A program made the translations under genes and the position numbers. From Roseiarcus sp963741405 (GTDB lineage: Bacteria > Pseudomonadota > Alphaproteobacteria > Rhizobiales > Beijerinckiaceae), in NCBI GenBank assembly GCA_963741405.1, contig CAVUHX010000053.1:1-64000 (forward strand): a stretch of DNA of 64,000 bases, in the 5' to 3' direction. The number at the start of each line of letters is the position of its first letter. Position 1 is the stretch's first letter. The notes beneath the pieces were generated by a model. It ran no database searches, had not been told where the DNA came from, and was given only the letters and a program-made list of their open reading frames with translations. Positions 19,030 through 27,897 of this stretch are shown piece after piece.

Positions 19030-19944
19030 ATGAACGTCGACCAGGTCTTGCAGCAATTCCGCTCGGGAGGCGATTTCCCCAGCGACGCCATGCGGTGGGC
19101 GCTGGATCAATGGGAGACGGCCGCGCCCCGCTTCGTCTCGAGACTGCGCGCCTTTGCAGCCGGAAGCGACCGCAACGAAGCCGCGGAGGACGAGATCTTC
19201 TTCATTTTGCATCTTTGCGGCGAGAAGGGCGAGACGCGCGCTTACGAGCCCTTGTGCCGAATGATCGCCGAGGATCCGTCACTGGAGGAATGGCTTGGGG
19301 ACGCGACGAGCGAGACATTGCCGGGCATCCTGATCAAAGTGTTTGACGGCAACATCTCGCCTCTGACGAGGGCGGTCGAGGCTTCCCGCGGAGACGCGTT
19401 TGCGCGCGCTTCGGCGCTTGCAGCTTTCGGGTATCTCGTTCGGGCGAAGGGCGTCCTCTCGGACGAGGAGATGCGTGTCTATCTGCGCAGGCTGCGGCGG
19501 GAGGCGTCGCCGCGCGGGGAGTCGGTGTTCTGGACCACTTGGGTGCAAATCGCTTCTGCGCTCGGCTACCGGGATTTGCGAATCGATGTCGCGATGCTGA
19601 CGAAGGACGGCTTCATCGACCCCGGCGACTTCTCTCTCGAGGACTTCGATCGAAATATCGGTTTCGCGCATGAGGGTTCGGACGGACTGGCAGGATTCCG
19701 CAATGAAAGGATTGGCCCGCTCGACGACGCGGTCGGGACGCTCGAATCCTGGAGCCGGCGCGGGGAGGATGCCGACGAGGACGTGTTCGACGGGGAGGCG
19801 GAGTTCGACGATTCCGACCCCGAAGCGCCCCATGTCAACCCGTTCCGCAACGTCGGCCGCAACGACCCGTGCCCCTGCGGCAGCGGCAGGAAATACAAGA
19901 AATGCTGTCTCGTCGATCAGGCTCTCCACGCGTCCGACGAATGA
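19030..19944 (+). CDS. DUF1186 protein with C-terminal SEC-C zinc motif
   Basis: The 304-residue product begins MNVDQVLQQFRSGGDFPSDA and has a helical HEAT-like DUF1186 region (about 20-230). An acidic linker follows, then a SEC-C motif NVGRNDPCPCGSGRKYKKCC near residues 272-291. The SEC-C Cys residues bind zinc, and in SecA they mediate SecB and phospholipid contact. Stand-alone SEC-C proteins are mostly uncharacterised. The start at 19030 has only a weak ribosome-binding site (GGAGAAG). Confidence 0.8.
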   Translation: MNVDQVLQQFRSGGDFPSDAMRWALDQWETAAPRFVSRLRAFAAGSDRNEAAEDEIFFILHLCGEKGETRAYEPLCRMIAEDPSLEEWLGDATSETLPGILIKVFDGNISPLTRAVEASRGDAFARASALAAFGYLVRAKGVLSDEEMRVYLRRLRREASPRGESVFWTTWVQIASALGYRDLRIDVAMLTKDGFIDPGDFSLEDFDRNIGFAHEGSDGLAGFRNERIGPLDDAVGTLESWSRRGEDADEDVFDGEAEFDDSDPEAPHVNPFRNVGRNDPCPCGSGRKYKKCCLVDQALHASDE

Positions 19945-20246
19945 GCCTGATGGATCACAAACCGGACGTAGGCTGAACGCGTCGGTTGCGCCGATAGCCA
20001 CTTCCCCGAAAGGAGCCGCGAACGCGTCATTTCGACCCGGCGCAGCCGTTCGTCATCGCCCCTATGAACGGGCGGGATGCGCAAATAACTGCTGTCCGCC
20101 GAGGGTCAGGCGAACGGGCAGTTTCGACCCCTTTGCTGCCGTTGCCGACCAGCCCCGGTAAGGGGCGGAGAACACCAGAAAGCGGGCGTAGGCTGAACGC
20201 GTGGGTTGCACAATTTCGACCGTTCCGGAAAGAAGCTTCGCAGGTC
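19945..20246. repeat. Intergenic region with a degenerate direct repeat
   Basis: Two copies of GCGTAGGCTGAACGCG-like sequence, each followed by (G/C)GGTTGC, lie at about 19965-19989 and 20187-20211. Both are followed by a similar CGACC/TTCC(G)GAAAG context, so the repeat unit may be longer and decayed. No gene is supported. Confidence 0.5.
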
Positions 20247-21138
20247 CTAAAACAAATAGCCCACTCTCAATTGAGTTTTGAAAGTGTAGACTGGAAAGTC
20301 CCTGATGAGCGGAATGCCGAATTCGGCGGAGATCACGACATGCTCCGTTGGCTTCCAGCCGAGCATGAAGTTCAGCGGCAGAAACAATCGGCCCGTCTGG
20401 TTCCACACCGGCGTCCCATAGTTCAGTCGAATATCCGGGCTCGGGTAGAGTGTGAAGAACAGGTGGTGCGGCAGGTTGATGTTGAGCGTCGGCGCGATGC
20501 GCAACTGCCGCAGCATGCGGCCGTCGTCGTTTCCTGCGAAGTCGATGCCGTAACGCACCTGCGGCGCGAAATAGCTCCCTGGACTGATTTCCGGCAGCAT
20601 GGCGCGGACGACGAAACCCGTGACCTGTTCCCACGCGTCGGCGGCCACTCCATTGGTCGAACTCGGCGCGATCAGCTGGCCGCCGAGCGCGACCGCCCAG
20701 CGTTGATCGAAGTCGTGGACGATCCACGCCTGGGTGAGTACGTTGCCGAAGCCGGAGATGGTCGAGCCCGCTCGGATTCTCGGGCGTCACCCCGTTTGTC
20801 CACACGACCGGAATTTCGGTTCGGAAGTTCAGCTCCCATTGCGGCGCGAGCCTGAACGGCGCCTCGATCCGGGCGAACGGCGTGTTCGTTTCAACTCGTT
20901 TGGTGGTTCCCTCTTCGACGCCTGGTCCTGGGGCTGCGGTGTAGCGCTCGAGAAGCTCGATCTTGCCCAACGGCTGGGTTGGATCGTCGCCAGTCCCATT
21001 CGCGACGTCGGGGGGATCCGAGCCGGCAAGAACAGGGCCTGCCAAACTCAAAGCGCCCGCGACAGAAGCGCAGCGCACAAGGGTGACAAGCGGCCGGGCG
21101 TCCAAAACGCGCGCAAGCTTCAGGAGAGCCTCCGCCAC
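20247..21138 (-). pseudogene. Outer-membrane beta-barrel (transporter-like) protein, single frameshift
   Basis: The N-terminal part has a signal peptide (LAGPVLAGSDPPDV), then a region reading FRLAPQWELNFRTEIPVVW. Near 20740-20760 the frame changes, and SGFGNVLTQAWIVHDFDQRW continues into APQVRYGIDFAG and the final QLRVGYLF, ending with a C-terminal Phe as in outer-membrane barrels. The joined product is about 295 residues with alternating polar and hydrophobic strands. It is the last gene of the Dyp-peroxidase operon. A single indel may be real or a sequencing error. Confidence 0.6.
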
Positions 21139-21148
21139 GAACCGTCGC

Positions 21149-22162
21149 TCACCTCATCGCCGCAAGATTCCTCCAGAAGGTCTCGAGACTCTTCGTGCCG
21201 CCAAAGAGTGTGGTGAAATTGGTGGAATCGATGAGAACAATGTCTCCCGCCCTCTGCTCGTTCGGCGGCATCCACAGGAGGCAGTTGAACTCACGGTTGC
21301 CCGCCCCGGTGAATGGATGCGGACGTTCGAGGTCGATCGGTTGCCGCGCGAGCACCTGGACGGAATCCGCGCCTCCCGTCACCTCGTAATGCGGCAGATG
21401 CGGGTGGAAGTTGAGGGTCGGCACGTTCTGCAACAGGCCAAGCGTGTCGAGGTCGTGGAAGGCCGTGAGCGGAGCAATCTCGTTCGTGCCTTTTACGAGC
21501 GCCGGTCGAAGGCCGTAGGTGTTGTGTACGGGAACGCCAAGCCCCTTCATCAACGAGCGCGTATACTGCCCAAACCGCTGCTGGCGAGGCACGAGCGGGT
21601 CGCCATGGTGCAGATATTCCACCTGGCGTTGCTTCATGTCGCCGGTGAAGCCGACATCATGATGAGGCGCAAGCAGGAGACAGGCGCCGTCACGCTTCAG
21701 CCATTCGCGGATCGCGGCGATCTCCTCCGGCGCCGCCTCCTGTTCGCCGGCGATATGGTCGAGGCCGAACACCATCAGCGTATCGGCGTCGGCGAGAATG
21801 CGCTCGTCGATCGGCAGCCTGTATCCCGCCTGGTCGATGCGTTGGAAGACGGCGACCGGATGGCCCGTCGTTTCGCCGGCGATCTTCTGGAAACTGAGCG
21901 TCGAGCGGTGAAACAGCTCCAGCGTTCCCGCGATGCCTTGAAGGAACTGCGCCGCGCTCCATTCCGGCGTCTCGTAGGCCGGCCAGGCGACCCGGCGAAC
22001 TTCCGACATGGTCGAAAATCGGTTGTCCATCTCCGCAAGGTCGCGCTGGGACTCCCACGGGTAGCTCCAGGTCCAGTAGATGGATATGCGCCGCTTGCCC
22101 GGCGTGTATTTGCGCGGAATGTGATCCTGATTGTACGTCCGGGCCGAAACCTGCGCTGGCAT
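21149..22162 (-). CDS. Uncharacterised protein of the Dyp operon, possible amidotransferase-like fold
   Basis: The 337 residues have no signal peptide or membrane segment. The central part reads ADTLMVFGLDHIAGEQEAAP followed by EWLKRDGACLLLAPHHDVGF. This is the pattern of an alpha/beta class I glutamine-amidotransferase-like (ThuA/DUF4159-like) domain, but without an obvious catalytic Cys in the nucleophile-elbow context. Several conserved-looking His residues (HHDVGF, NFHPHLPHYEV) could bind metal. It lies 29 nt downstream of the Dyp peroxidase and 10 nt before the barrel gene. The function is unknown. Confidence 0.6.
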   Translation of the reverse strand: MPAQVSARTYNQDHIPRKYTPGKRRISIYWTWSYPWESQRDLAEMDNRFSTMSEVRRVAWPAYETPEWSAAQFLQGIAGTLELFHRSTLSFQKIAGETTGHPVAVFQRIDQAGYRLPIDERILADADTLMVFGLDHIAGEQEAAPEEIAAIREWLKRDGACLLLAPHHDVGFTGDMKQRQVEYLHHGDPLVPRQQRFGQYTRSLMKGLGVPVHNTYGLRPALVKGTNEIAPLTAFHDLDTLGLLQNVPTLNFHPHLPHYEVTGGADSVQVLARQPIDLERPHPFTGAGNREFNCLLWMPPNEQRAGDIVLIDSTNFTTLFGGTKSLETFWRNLAAMR

Positions 22163-22191
22163 AGGATTCTCCCTTTTGTTGTGCTGGCGGC

Positions 22192-23523
22192 TCAGGCCCG
22201 GCGTGGTTGGTTCAGCGAGGCGAGATAGCCAAGCGCCTTGAGGCCCGGGAGAAAGAAGTACGCGCCGCCCCTGACGGTGGTGAAGGCGGGTAAGCCGGCA
22301 ATTTTCCTGCGAATCGGCCGCTTGGGAATCTTGTACTCGAGGGTCCCGTCGTGGGCGCCGATGATCGGGTCGCGTTCGTTCCCGAGTTCGTTGAAGTTCC
22401 GGTCGTTGGTCCAGACGTTCTGCGCGAACTCGAACTGGCGGATGAGGCTCCCGCAGATGACGAAGGCGGCGATCCCGCGCTCGACCCCGTCGTCGGGCGC
22501 GCCTTCCGGCAAAGGAGGCCCGTACGGCGCCCCGCGCCGGATCATCCGGCGCCGGTTCATGTTGTGCGCGGTGTCGCGAGGATTCATCCGGCGAATGTGC
22601 GAGCCAAGCGGGATCGCGTAGCCGTGCGGGTCCATCTCCTTGTAGGTGAAATCGTTGTTGCGCTGCATGTCGGCGCCGAGGGCCGGGTCGTCTTTTTCCG
22701 GCGCGAGCACGAGCGGCGCGCCGCTGCGCCAGCGGCCCATCAGCTTGGCAGCGATCAGTTCCTGCTCCTCGGGAGTGTCGCCGTGCTGCCGGAGAAACTC
22801 ACGAAACTTGCCGACATGCTCCTCGAGCCGCCGGTAGGCCATGTAGCTGCCGTTGCGCGCGAGGATTTCGGGCCGCGGACTGTCGGATACGACGCCGTAT
22901 TCGTCGGGATAGCCCAGGATGAATTCTCCCGCCTTCAAAGGCTCGCCGGTTCCGGGCGTCGGTTCGACGCCGTTTCCCTCGATGGCCGGCTCCGACAACC
23001 TGTCGCGGTAGCCGAAATGTTCATGCGCGTGAGTGAACGGCGGAATGGCGTGAAGGTCGAGCACGGAGAGAACCTCGACGCCGGGGCAGCCGGCAACGAG
23101 CTTCCCGTGTTCCGCGACGCACCGGTCGTGCTCCGCATCGTCTCGCGCAAACAGAATGACGATCGCATGCAGATCGGGACTCGCAAGCCCGCCGACCCAA
23201 TGTTCGGGGGCGTTCATCCCGGTGTCGCCGAGCACCTCCGCGCGCGCCGCCATGCCCTGCTTGAACTCCTCCGGAAAAGAGGCGAGCGAAGCCTCGTCCA
23301 ATCCGAGCGCGCGCAGGCCGTTCCAGGTGAAAGCCGCCGTCACCCAGCGCTTGTCCTGGTCGACGCGATCGCGCATCGACGCCGCCGAATGAATTGTCTC
23401 CTTGATCGCCGACGCCCAGGCGCGCCCGTCGGCGCCGTCGCGAAACGACAGGAATTCGTATCGGGCGGTGAGCGCCGGGGCGCGGGTCAGCAGCAGGTGC
23501 TGGATATCGTCGAATTCGAGCAT
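22192..23523 (-). CDS. Dyp-type heme peroxidase
   Basis: The 443-residue product is of normal size for the larger Dyp classes. The proximal heme His lies in LGSHIRRMNPRDT. The distal GXXDG region reads HEHFGYRDRLSEP, so the catalytic Asp is kept but the second Gly is Arg. Two ferredoxin-like halves are apparent. Dyp enzymes oxidise dyes, phenols or other substrates with hydrogen peroxide. No Tat or Sec signal is visible, so the protein is probably cytosolic or encapsulated. It is the centre of a five-gene operon (24659 to 20247). Confidence 0.88.
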   Translation of the reverse strand: MLEFDDIQHLLLTRAPALTARYEFLSFRDGADGRAWASAIKETIHSAASMRDRVDQDKRWVTAAFTWNGLRALGLDEASLASFPEEFKQGMAARAEVLGDTGMNAPEHWVGGLASPDLHAIVILFARDDAEHDRCVAEHGKLVAGCPGVEVLSVLDLHAIPPFTHAHEHFGYRDRLSEPAIEGNGVEPTPGTGEPLKAGEFILGYPDEYGVVSDSPRPEILARNGSYMAYRRLEEHVGKFREFLRQHGDTPEEQELIAAKLMGRWRSGAPLVLAPEKDDPALGADMQRNNDFTYKEMDPHGYAIPLGSHIRRMNPRDTAHNMNRRRMIRRGAPYGPPLPEGAPDDGVERGIAAFVICGSLIRQFEFAQNVWTNDRNFNELGNERDPIIGAHDGTLEYKIPKRPIRRKIAGLPAFTTVRGGAYFFLPGLKALGYLASLNQPRRA

Positions 23524-23614
23524 CGCGACGCTCCCTCTTTGGCTGACCTTGTTCCAGGTGACCGTCAGCTCCGCGTCTGGCGGAAGGGCGATCTGGCAAT
23601 CCCGTCCCCGGCGA

Positions 23615-24187
23615 TCATTGCATCTGGTCGAGCATGGTCGAGAACGCGGCCTTCAGTTTGAGGGCTTTCTTGATTTCGGTGGCGCTCGCATACGGATATT
23701 CCGCGTATTCGAGGAAGCTCGGACATTGATGGTCGCGGACGAACTTGATGAAGGCTGCGGGGTTGGTCTGCCAGTCCATCGGGAAGCCCTCGAGGTTCTC
23801 GAACACTGTCCGCAGGCCGGTGATCCCGAACAGCGTCACGGCGTCTTCGGTATATTTGTCGAAGTCGGTGTCGAAGATGCCCTGATACATGAAGTACGTG
23901 TCCCCTTTGATGGGGAAGAGCACCCAGCGCAGGTAATGCAGCTGCAAGACAGCCAGGGCGTCCGGCTGCGCCGCGATCGTGTTCTCGATGTCTTTGGCGT
24001 ATTTGTAGAACACGTCTTCCCGGCCGGGGACTATTTTCGCCAGAATCGAGAAGCCGTAACAGGCCGGGGTCTTTGGAAAGATGGGACCGTAACGCCCTTG
24101 CTCGACCTTGTCCTCGAAGTATCCTCCCTTGGGGATCGCCATCGCCGCGGGCTTCGACCAGTCCTGTCTCTTGGAATCGCTCGACAT
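23615..24187 (-). CDS. Uncharacterised protein upstream of the Dyp peroxidase
   Basis: The 190-residue soluble protein contains SILAKIVPGREDVFYKYAKD, LHYLRWVLFP, TYFMYQGIFDTDFDKYTEDA and GLRTVFENLEGFP. The strand-helix-strand spacing suggests a dimeric alpha-beta barrel (ferredoxin-like) domain as in Dyp and chlorite-dismutase relatives; this is inference. No signal peptide is present. It lies about 90 nt upstream of the peroxidase in the same direction. Confidence 0.6.
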   Translation of the reverse strand: MSSDSKRQDWSKPAAMAIPKGGYFEDKVEQGRYGPIFPKTPACYGFSILAKIVPGREDVFYKYAKDIENTIAAQPDALAVLQLHYLRWVLFPIKGDTYFMYQGIFDTDFDKYTEDAVTLFGITGLRTVFENLEGFPMDWQTNPAAFIKFVRDHQCPSFLEYAEYPYASATEIKKALKLKAAFSTMLDQMQ

Positions 24188-24218
24188 CGTGTTGGGCCCT
24201 TCCTTGATGTGTGTTTTC

Positions 24219-24659
24219 TTAGAGAATGACGCTATTGTTGTGGGTTGACTTCAACGGGAGGCGGGCAGCGGGCAAGAACAGACGCGCGAGGCGGTTGAAC
24301 GGCCCTCGCAACAAGGCGTATGGGACGAGGGCCAGCACAGTCGCTGTAAACAGCAGCTCCAGTGGATAGACAAACCTGACTGCGATGAGTTGGTAGACGA
24401 GGTCGAGCGCTATCGCCAGGAGGGACGGCGTCATCGCTTCACGCCAGCCCTCGTGGAGCAACTGCAGCCGCCTTTCAGGGCGCGTCAGCAGCGCCCACAG
24501 ATACGCCTCCCGTCCCTCCTTCGCATCCTGAATGCCGGCCCGCGGCGCCAATAGCCCCGCCATCGTCGGCTGGACGTAGAACCGCAAGCTTAGGGACCCA
24601 GTTGGCCGCGCGAGAAACTTATCCCAGCCACGGCCGATCATATCGAACAGAACGCTCAT
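24219..24659 (-). CDS. Small membrane protein, first gene of the Dyp operon
   Basis: The 146 residues have a soluble amphipathic N-terminal half and two hydrophobic segments (about 80-97 and 100-118: LLAIALDLVYQLIAV and LLFTATVLALVPYALL). It ends with an arginine-rich stretch. I do not recognise a family. It is the promoter-proximal gene of the operon, with a candidate operator 36 nt upstream of its start. Confidence 0.6.
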   Translation of the reverse strand: MSVLFDMIGRGWDKFLARPTGSLSLRFYVQPTMAGLLAPRAGIQDAKEGREAYLWALLTRPERRLQLLHEGWREAMTPSLLAIALDLVYQLIAVRFVYPLELLFTATVLALVPYALLRGPFNRLARLFLPAARLPLKSTHNNSVIL

Positions 24660-24694
24660 GGTGCGACGCCGTCAGCGGCAAATAACTATGCTGT

Positions 24695-24706
24695 GCTCAA
24701 TTGAGC
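24695..24706. promoter_or_regulatory. Perfect 12-bp palindrome upstream of the Dyp operon, candidate operator
   Basis: GCTCAATTGAGC is a perfect palindrome 36 bp upstream of the first start codon, in the promoter position. The half-site is partly repeated just beyond it as GTCAACTCAAC (24712 onward). No regulator gene lies next to it. Operator function is inference from symmetry and position. Confidence 0.35.
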
Positions 24707-25269
24707 GTTCAGTCAACTCAACGGTTGGCAACCGCACAGGCGGCACGAATTCGATCCGTTGTTATTGGTGCACGCTGACTATTTCCCGCAAAATAGAATT
24801 GTAAAGAAGCGCGCACGAAAGCGCGTTGTTTGGGCACAGGACCGAAGAAGGCCGATTTCGGAGGAACGCTATTTGCACGGCGCGGCTGTCCTAGTGATCG
24901 CCGCCTATTCAGGGCGGACACTGAGCCTTCCCTGGCGGCCCCTGTACGCCTGCTATCCCTCCTGTTCCCGCCGTTCGTCCAACTGCCGCTTCCCGCCCAA
25001 TTTAGGCGTTCAGGGCCGCCTTCCGCTACGCCCGCAATACGTCGATTGCGGGTGTTCCACCGGCGACGACCGTAGGGACAGAGTCCGCCCTGTGCGACCG
25101 TCTGCCGGAGATTGGATGCACGCGTCCTTCGGGCGGAGATGATGTGTTCCGACATAGCGTCGAAGGTCCGTTATCCAGCAGATTCCGGCTGTTCGCGCAC
25201 CCCCTGCCTGGGACGCGAACCTCCGCCCGAGCCTGAAATTCAAAACTCAGGCGCCGCCCGCCGATCGAG
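24707..25269. other. 560-bp intergenic region, no supported gene
   Basis: The region separates the Dyp operon from the amidohydrolase gene and is lower in GC than its neighbours up to about 24900. Reading frames of 80-145 codons exist on both strands but overlap each other, lack ribosome-binding sites and have arginine-rich shadow composition. It may hold the remains of a lost gene. Confidence 0.4.
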
Positions 25270-26562
25270 TCAGCGGGCTGCCGGCGCGTAGGACGCCGGG
25301 TCGAGACGCGAAGGCCTGCCCGCGAGCGACAGTTCCGTCTCCCTCGCCGGAGTGCGGGCGACGATCTCGCCGCGGCGGACGACGAAGAGCCGCGTCGCGC
25401 GCAACCGTACGGCCTCGATCGGATCGGCGGCCTGCAGCAGCACCATGTCCGCGTTCGCTCCGACCGCGAGCCCGTAATCCTCGAGCCCGAGGATGCGCGC
25501 GGGAATTTCCGTCACCGCGTCGAAGGTCCAGCGGATCGCCTCGCGGCTCGTCATCGGCGCGCCGTGCACGGCCATATGCGCGACATCCAGCATGTCCGCC
25601 CCGCCGAGGCTGTACCAGGGATCCATGACGCAATCCTGCCCCAGCGCGACCGGAATGCCGAGCGCCCGCATTTCCGCGACCCTGGTCAGGCCGCGGCGGC
25701 GCGGATAGCTGTCGTGGCGCCCCTGCAGGGTCAAGTTGATCAGCGGGTTTGCGATCGCATTGACGCCGGACTCGGCGATCAGCGGCAGGAGCTTCGATAC
25801 ATAGTAATTGTCCATCGAATGCATCGAGGTCAGATGCGATCCGGTCGCCCGCGAGCCGAGGCCGAGCCGCTGGGCTTCGGCGGCAAGGGTTTCAATGTGG
25901 CGGGAAAGCGGGTCGTCGCTTTCGTCGCAGTGCAGGTCGACCATCAGCCCGCGCCGCTCGGCAATCTCGCACAAGGCCCTCACCGACGCCGCGCCGTCCG
26001 CCATCGTGCGTTCGAAATGCGGAATGCCGCCCACGACGTCGACGCCGAGATCGAGGGCGCGTTCCAGATTGCGCGCCGCCGTCGGGGAACGGAAATAGCC
26101 GTCCTGCGGAAAGGCGACCAGTTGCAGGTCCAGGTAAGGCTTCACTCTCTTCTTCACGTCGAGGAGGGCCTCGACGGCAAGCAGGCGATCGTCGCAGACA
26201 TCGACGTGACTGCGCACAGCGAGAAGGCCCTGCGACACGGCGAGATCGCAGTAGCGAAGCGCACGCTCGGCGACGGCTTCGTGCGTCAGTTGCGGCTTGA
26301 GTTCGCCCCAGAGCGCGATCCCTTCCAGGAGGGTCCCGGAGACATTCAGCCGCGGGAGGCCGAGCGACAGCGTCGCATCCATGTGGAAGTGGCAGTCGAC
26401 GAACGGCGGCGACAGAAGATAGCCGCGCGCTTCGATGGTCTGCCGGGCCTGCGCGCCGATCCGGGGCTCGATTGCCGCGATGCGTCCGGCGGCGACCGCG
26501 ACGTCGTGCCGCTTGCGTCCGTCCGGCAGGGTCGCGTTGCGGACGATCAGGTCGAAATCCAT
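25270..26562 (-). CDS. Cytosine deaminase-like amidohydrolase
   Basis: The 430-residue product has the amidohydrolase TIM-barrel metal motifs: PPFVDCHFHMDATLS near residue 52, VRSHVDVCD, then DLHCDESDDP, a His in GSHLTSMHS, and the Asp motif GQDCVMDPWYSLGGADMLDV. The latter matches CodA-type cytosine/isoguanine deaminases. It hydrolyses an amino-pyrimidine or related ring in the cytosol. The start at 26562 (MDFDLIVRNATLPDG) is the normal N terminus. No codB permease is adjacent, so the exact substrate is open. A start-codon region without overlap separates it from psiE. Confidence 0.85.
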   Translation of the reverse strand: MDFDLIVRNATLPDGRKRHDVAVAAGRIAAIEPRIGAQARQTIEARGYLLSPPFVDCHFHMDATLSLGLPRLNVSGTLLEGIALWGELKPQLTHEAVAERALRYCDLAVSQGLLAVRSHVDVCDDRLLAVEALLDVKKRVKPYLDLQLVAFPQDGYFRSPTAARNLERALDLGVDVVGGIPHFERTMADGAASVRALCEIAERRGLMVDLHCDESDDPLSRHIETLAAEAQRLGLGSRATGSHLTSMHSMDNYYVSKLLPLIAESGVNAIANPLINLTLQGRHDSYPRRRGLTRVAEMRALGIPVALGQDCVMDPWYSLGGADMLDVAHMAVHGAPMTSREAIRWTFDAVTEIPARILGLEDYGLAVGANADMVLLQAADPIEAVRLRATRLFVVRRGEIVARTPARETELSLAGRPSRLDPASYAPAAR

Positions 26563-26584
26563 CCCGTGTCCTCTCGTTGCGTCC

Positions 26585-27058
26585 TCAATCCTCGCGAACG
26601 CCGCTTCGGCCGCCCTCGCCATAGGCCGGGCTTGGAAACCGGTTCGACGTGAAGCGGATGATGAGGACCGCCAGCGCCAGGATGAGGGTCGCGCCGGCGA
26701 GAATCAGGACGCCGATATCGGGGCTCGATTGTTCCTGGACAAAGCCGATCATGTGGCGCGTGAGCGCGGTGATGCCGACGTAGAGCAGGAAGCGCACCGG
26801 CATGTGGTTGGTGCGGAAGTAGATTCCGACCATCGAGCCGATCTCGAGATAGATGAAGAGGAGCAGGAGATCCTCGATCGAGGGCCTGCCTTTCTCGATC
26901 ATGGCGTAGAAAGCCGCGCCGGCCGCCCAGACGGTCGCGCCGCCGATCGCAAACAGGCCGAGAAGATGAAACCCGTCGGTCAGAAACAGTCCGACCGGAT
27001 CGAGGGCGGACAACATCCGCCGGTCGGTGGCGCGGGTGAGAAACTTCCGGTCGATCAT
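26585..27058 (-). CDS. PsiE family membrane protein
   Basis: The 157-residue protein has four hydrophobic segments (about 25-48, 62-78, 84-105, 115-135) and the PsiE-like order, with HMPVRFLLYVGITALTRHM in the middle. PsiE is named for phosphate-starvation induction in E. coli; its function is unknown. The ATG at 27058 follows GGAAGG. The C-terminal RFPSPAYGEGGRSGVRED looks like a read-through of a dispersed repeat rather than a family ending. It is co-directional with the downstream deaminase gene, 22 nt away. Confidence 0.75.
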   Translation of the reverse strand: MIDRKFLTRATDRRMLSALDPVGLFLTDGFHLLGLFAIGGATVWAAGAAFYAMIEKGRPSIEDLLLLFIYLEIGSMVGIYFRTNHMPVRFLLYVGITALTRHMIGFVQEQSSPDIGVLILAGATLILALAVLIIRFTSNRFPSPAYGEGGRSGVRED

Positions 27059-27176
27059 GAGCCCTTCCTTCCGCGCCGATCGCCTGCGAATCGACGAATT
27101 CTCGCACGTCTTCCGATGCAACGGGCGTTGCTCGACAAAAGCGCCGCCGGAGCGAGGGATTGCATTTGCCCAGCCT

Positions 27177-27776
27177 TCAGGCGCGCCTCCCGGTCGCCCA
27201 GTCCAGTCCCTGCTCGAGGCGGTCGTTTCCCCAGAAGACCTCGCCGTCTCCGGTCACGAGGCAGGGCGCCCCGATGACTCCGAGCCCCGCCGCTCGAGCG
27301 CATTCCGACTTCAGGAGCGCCTTGTTCGCGTCGCTCTCCGCCCGCCCGAGGACTTCGTTCGGATCGAGGCCGAACTCGGTCAGCAATGCGCTGACCACCG
27401 CTCGGTCGGCGATCGGCATGCCCTCGCCGAATTCGGCGCCGTAGAGGCGCCGCGTGAACTCCGCCCGAATCTCGCCCTCGAGCGCGAGCGCGACGCGCGC
27501 GGCGAGGAGGCTGTTCTGAGGGAACGGGTCGGGGCGCTTCAGCGGCAGCTTGAGCGCGCCGCAGATCCGCTCGACGTCGCGCCACATGTAGCGGCCCTTG
27601 GCCGGATAGATGTTGAACGGCGAATCGCGCCAGCCCTGCACGGCGAAAATCGGCCCGAGCAGGAAAGGGCGCCAGGCGAGCGTTACGCCGCGCGCCTCGG
27701 CGAGCCCGGCGACCCGCATGGCTGCCGGGTAGGAGTACGTGCTGGCAAACTCGTACCAGAACTCCGCCGTCGCCAT
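27177..27776 (-). CDS. 2-hydroxychromene-2-carboxylate isomerase family (DsbA/kappa-GST fold)
   Basis: The 199 residues have the thioredoxin-like N terminus ATAEFWYEFASTYSYPA with the family Ser, then a helical insertion and FGLDPNEVLGRAESD, and end with GVIGAPCLVTGDGEVFWGND and RLEQGLDWA, the usual close of the family. It is glutathione-dependent in naphthalene degradation; here no aromatic-pathway neighbours are present, so a general GST-like isomerase role is possible. The start at 27776 has GGAG 8 nt upstream. Confidence 0.85.
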   Translation of the reverse strand: MATAEFWYEFASTYSYPAAMRVAGLAEARGVTLAWRPFLLGPIFAVQGWRDSPFNIYPAKGRYMWRDVERICGALKLPLKRPDPFPQNSLLAARVALALEGEIRAEFTRRLYGAEFGEGMPIADRAVVSALLTEFGLDPNEVLGRAESDANKALLKSECARAAGLGVIGAPCLVTGDGEVFWGNDRLEQGLDWATGRRA

Positions 27777-27835
27777 TTCCGTCTCCTGTTCGTTCAAGAT
27801 TTGCATGGAGAAACAATCGGCGAAAGCCAGACGGC

Positions 27836-27870
27836 ATAAAAAAACCGCCCCGTCTGGCGGACGGGGCGGT
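27836..27870 (-). terminator. Intrinsic terminator after the small Ala/Lys-rich secreted gene
   Basis: A perfect 10-bp stem (ACCGCCCCGT at 27844-27853, complement at 27861-27870) with a 7-nt loop is followed in the minus direction by a run of about nine T. It ends the transcript of the gene at 27898-28137. Confidence 0.85.
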
Positions 27871-27897
27871 TCGGTCGTCTCGAAATGCTTGCGGCGA

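Noticed and set aside
24718..25155. A 145-codon minus-strand frame upstream of the Dyp operon
   Set aside because: No ribosome-binding site, arginine-rich composition, overlapping frames on the other strand; no resemblance to a protein.
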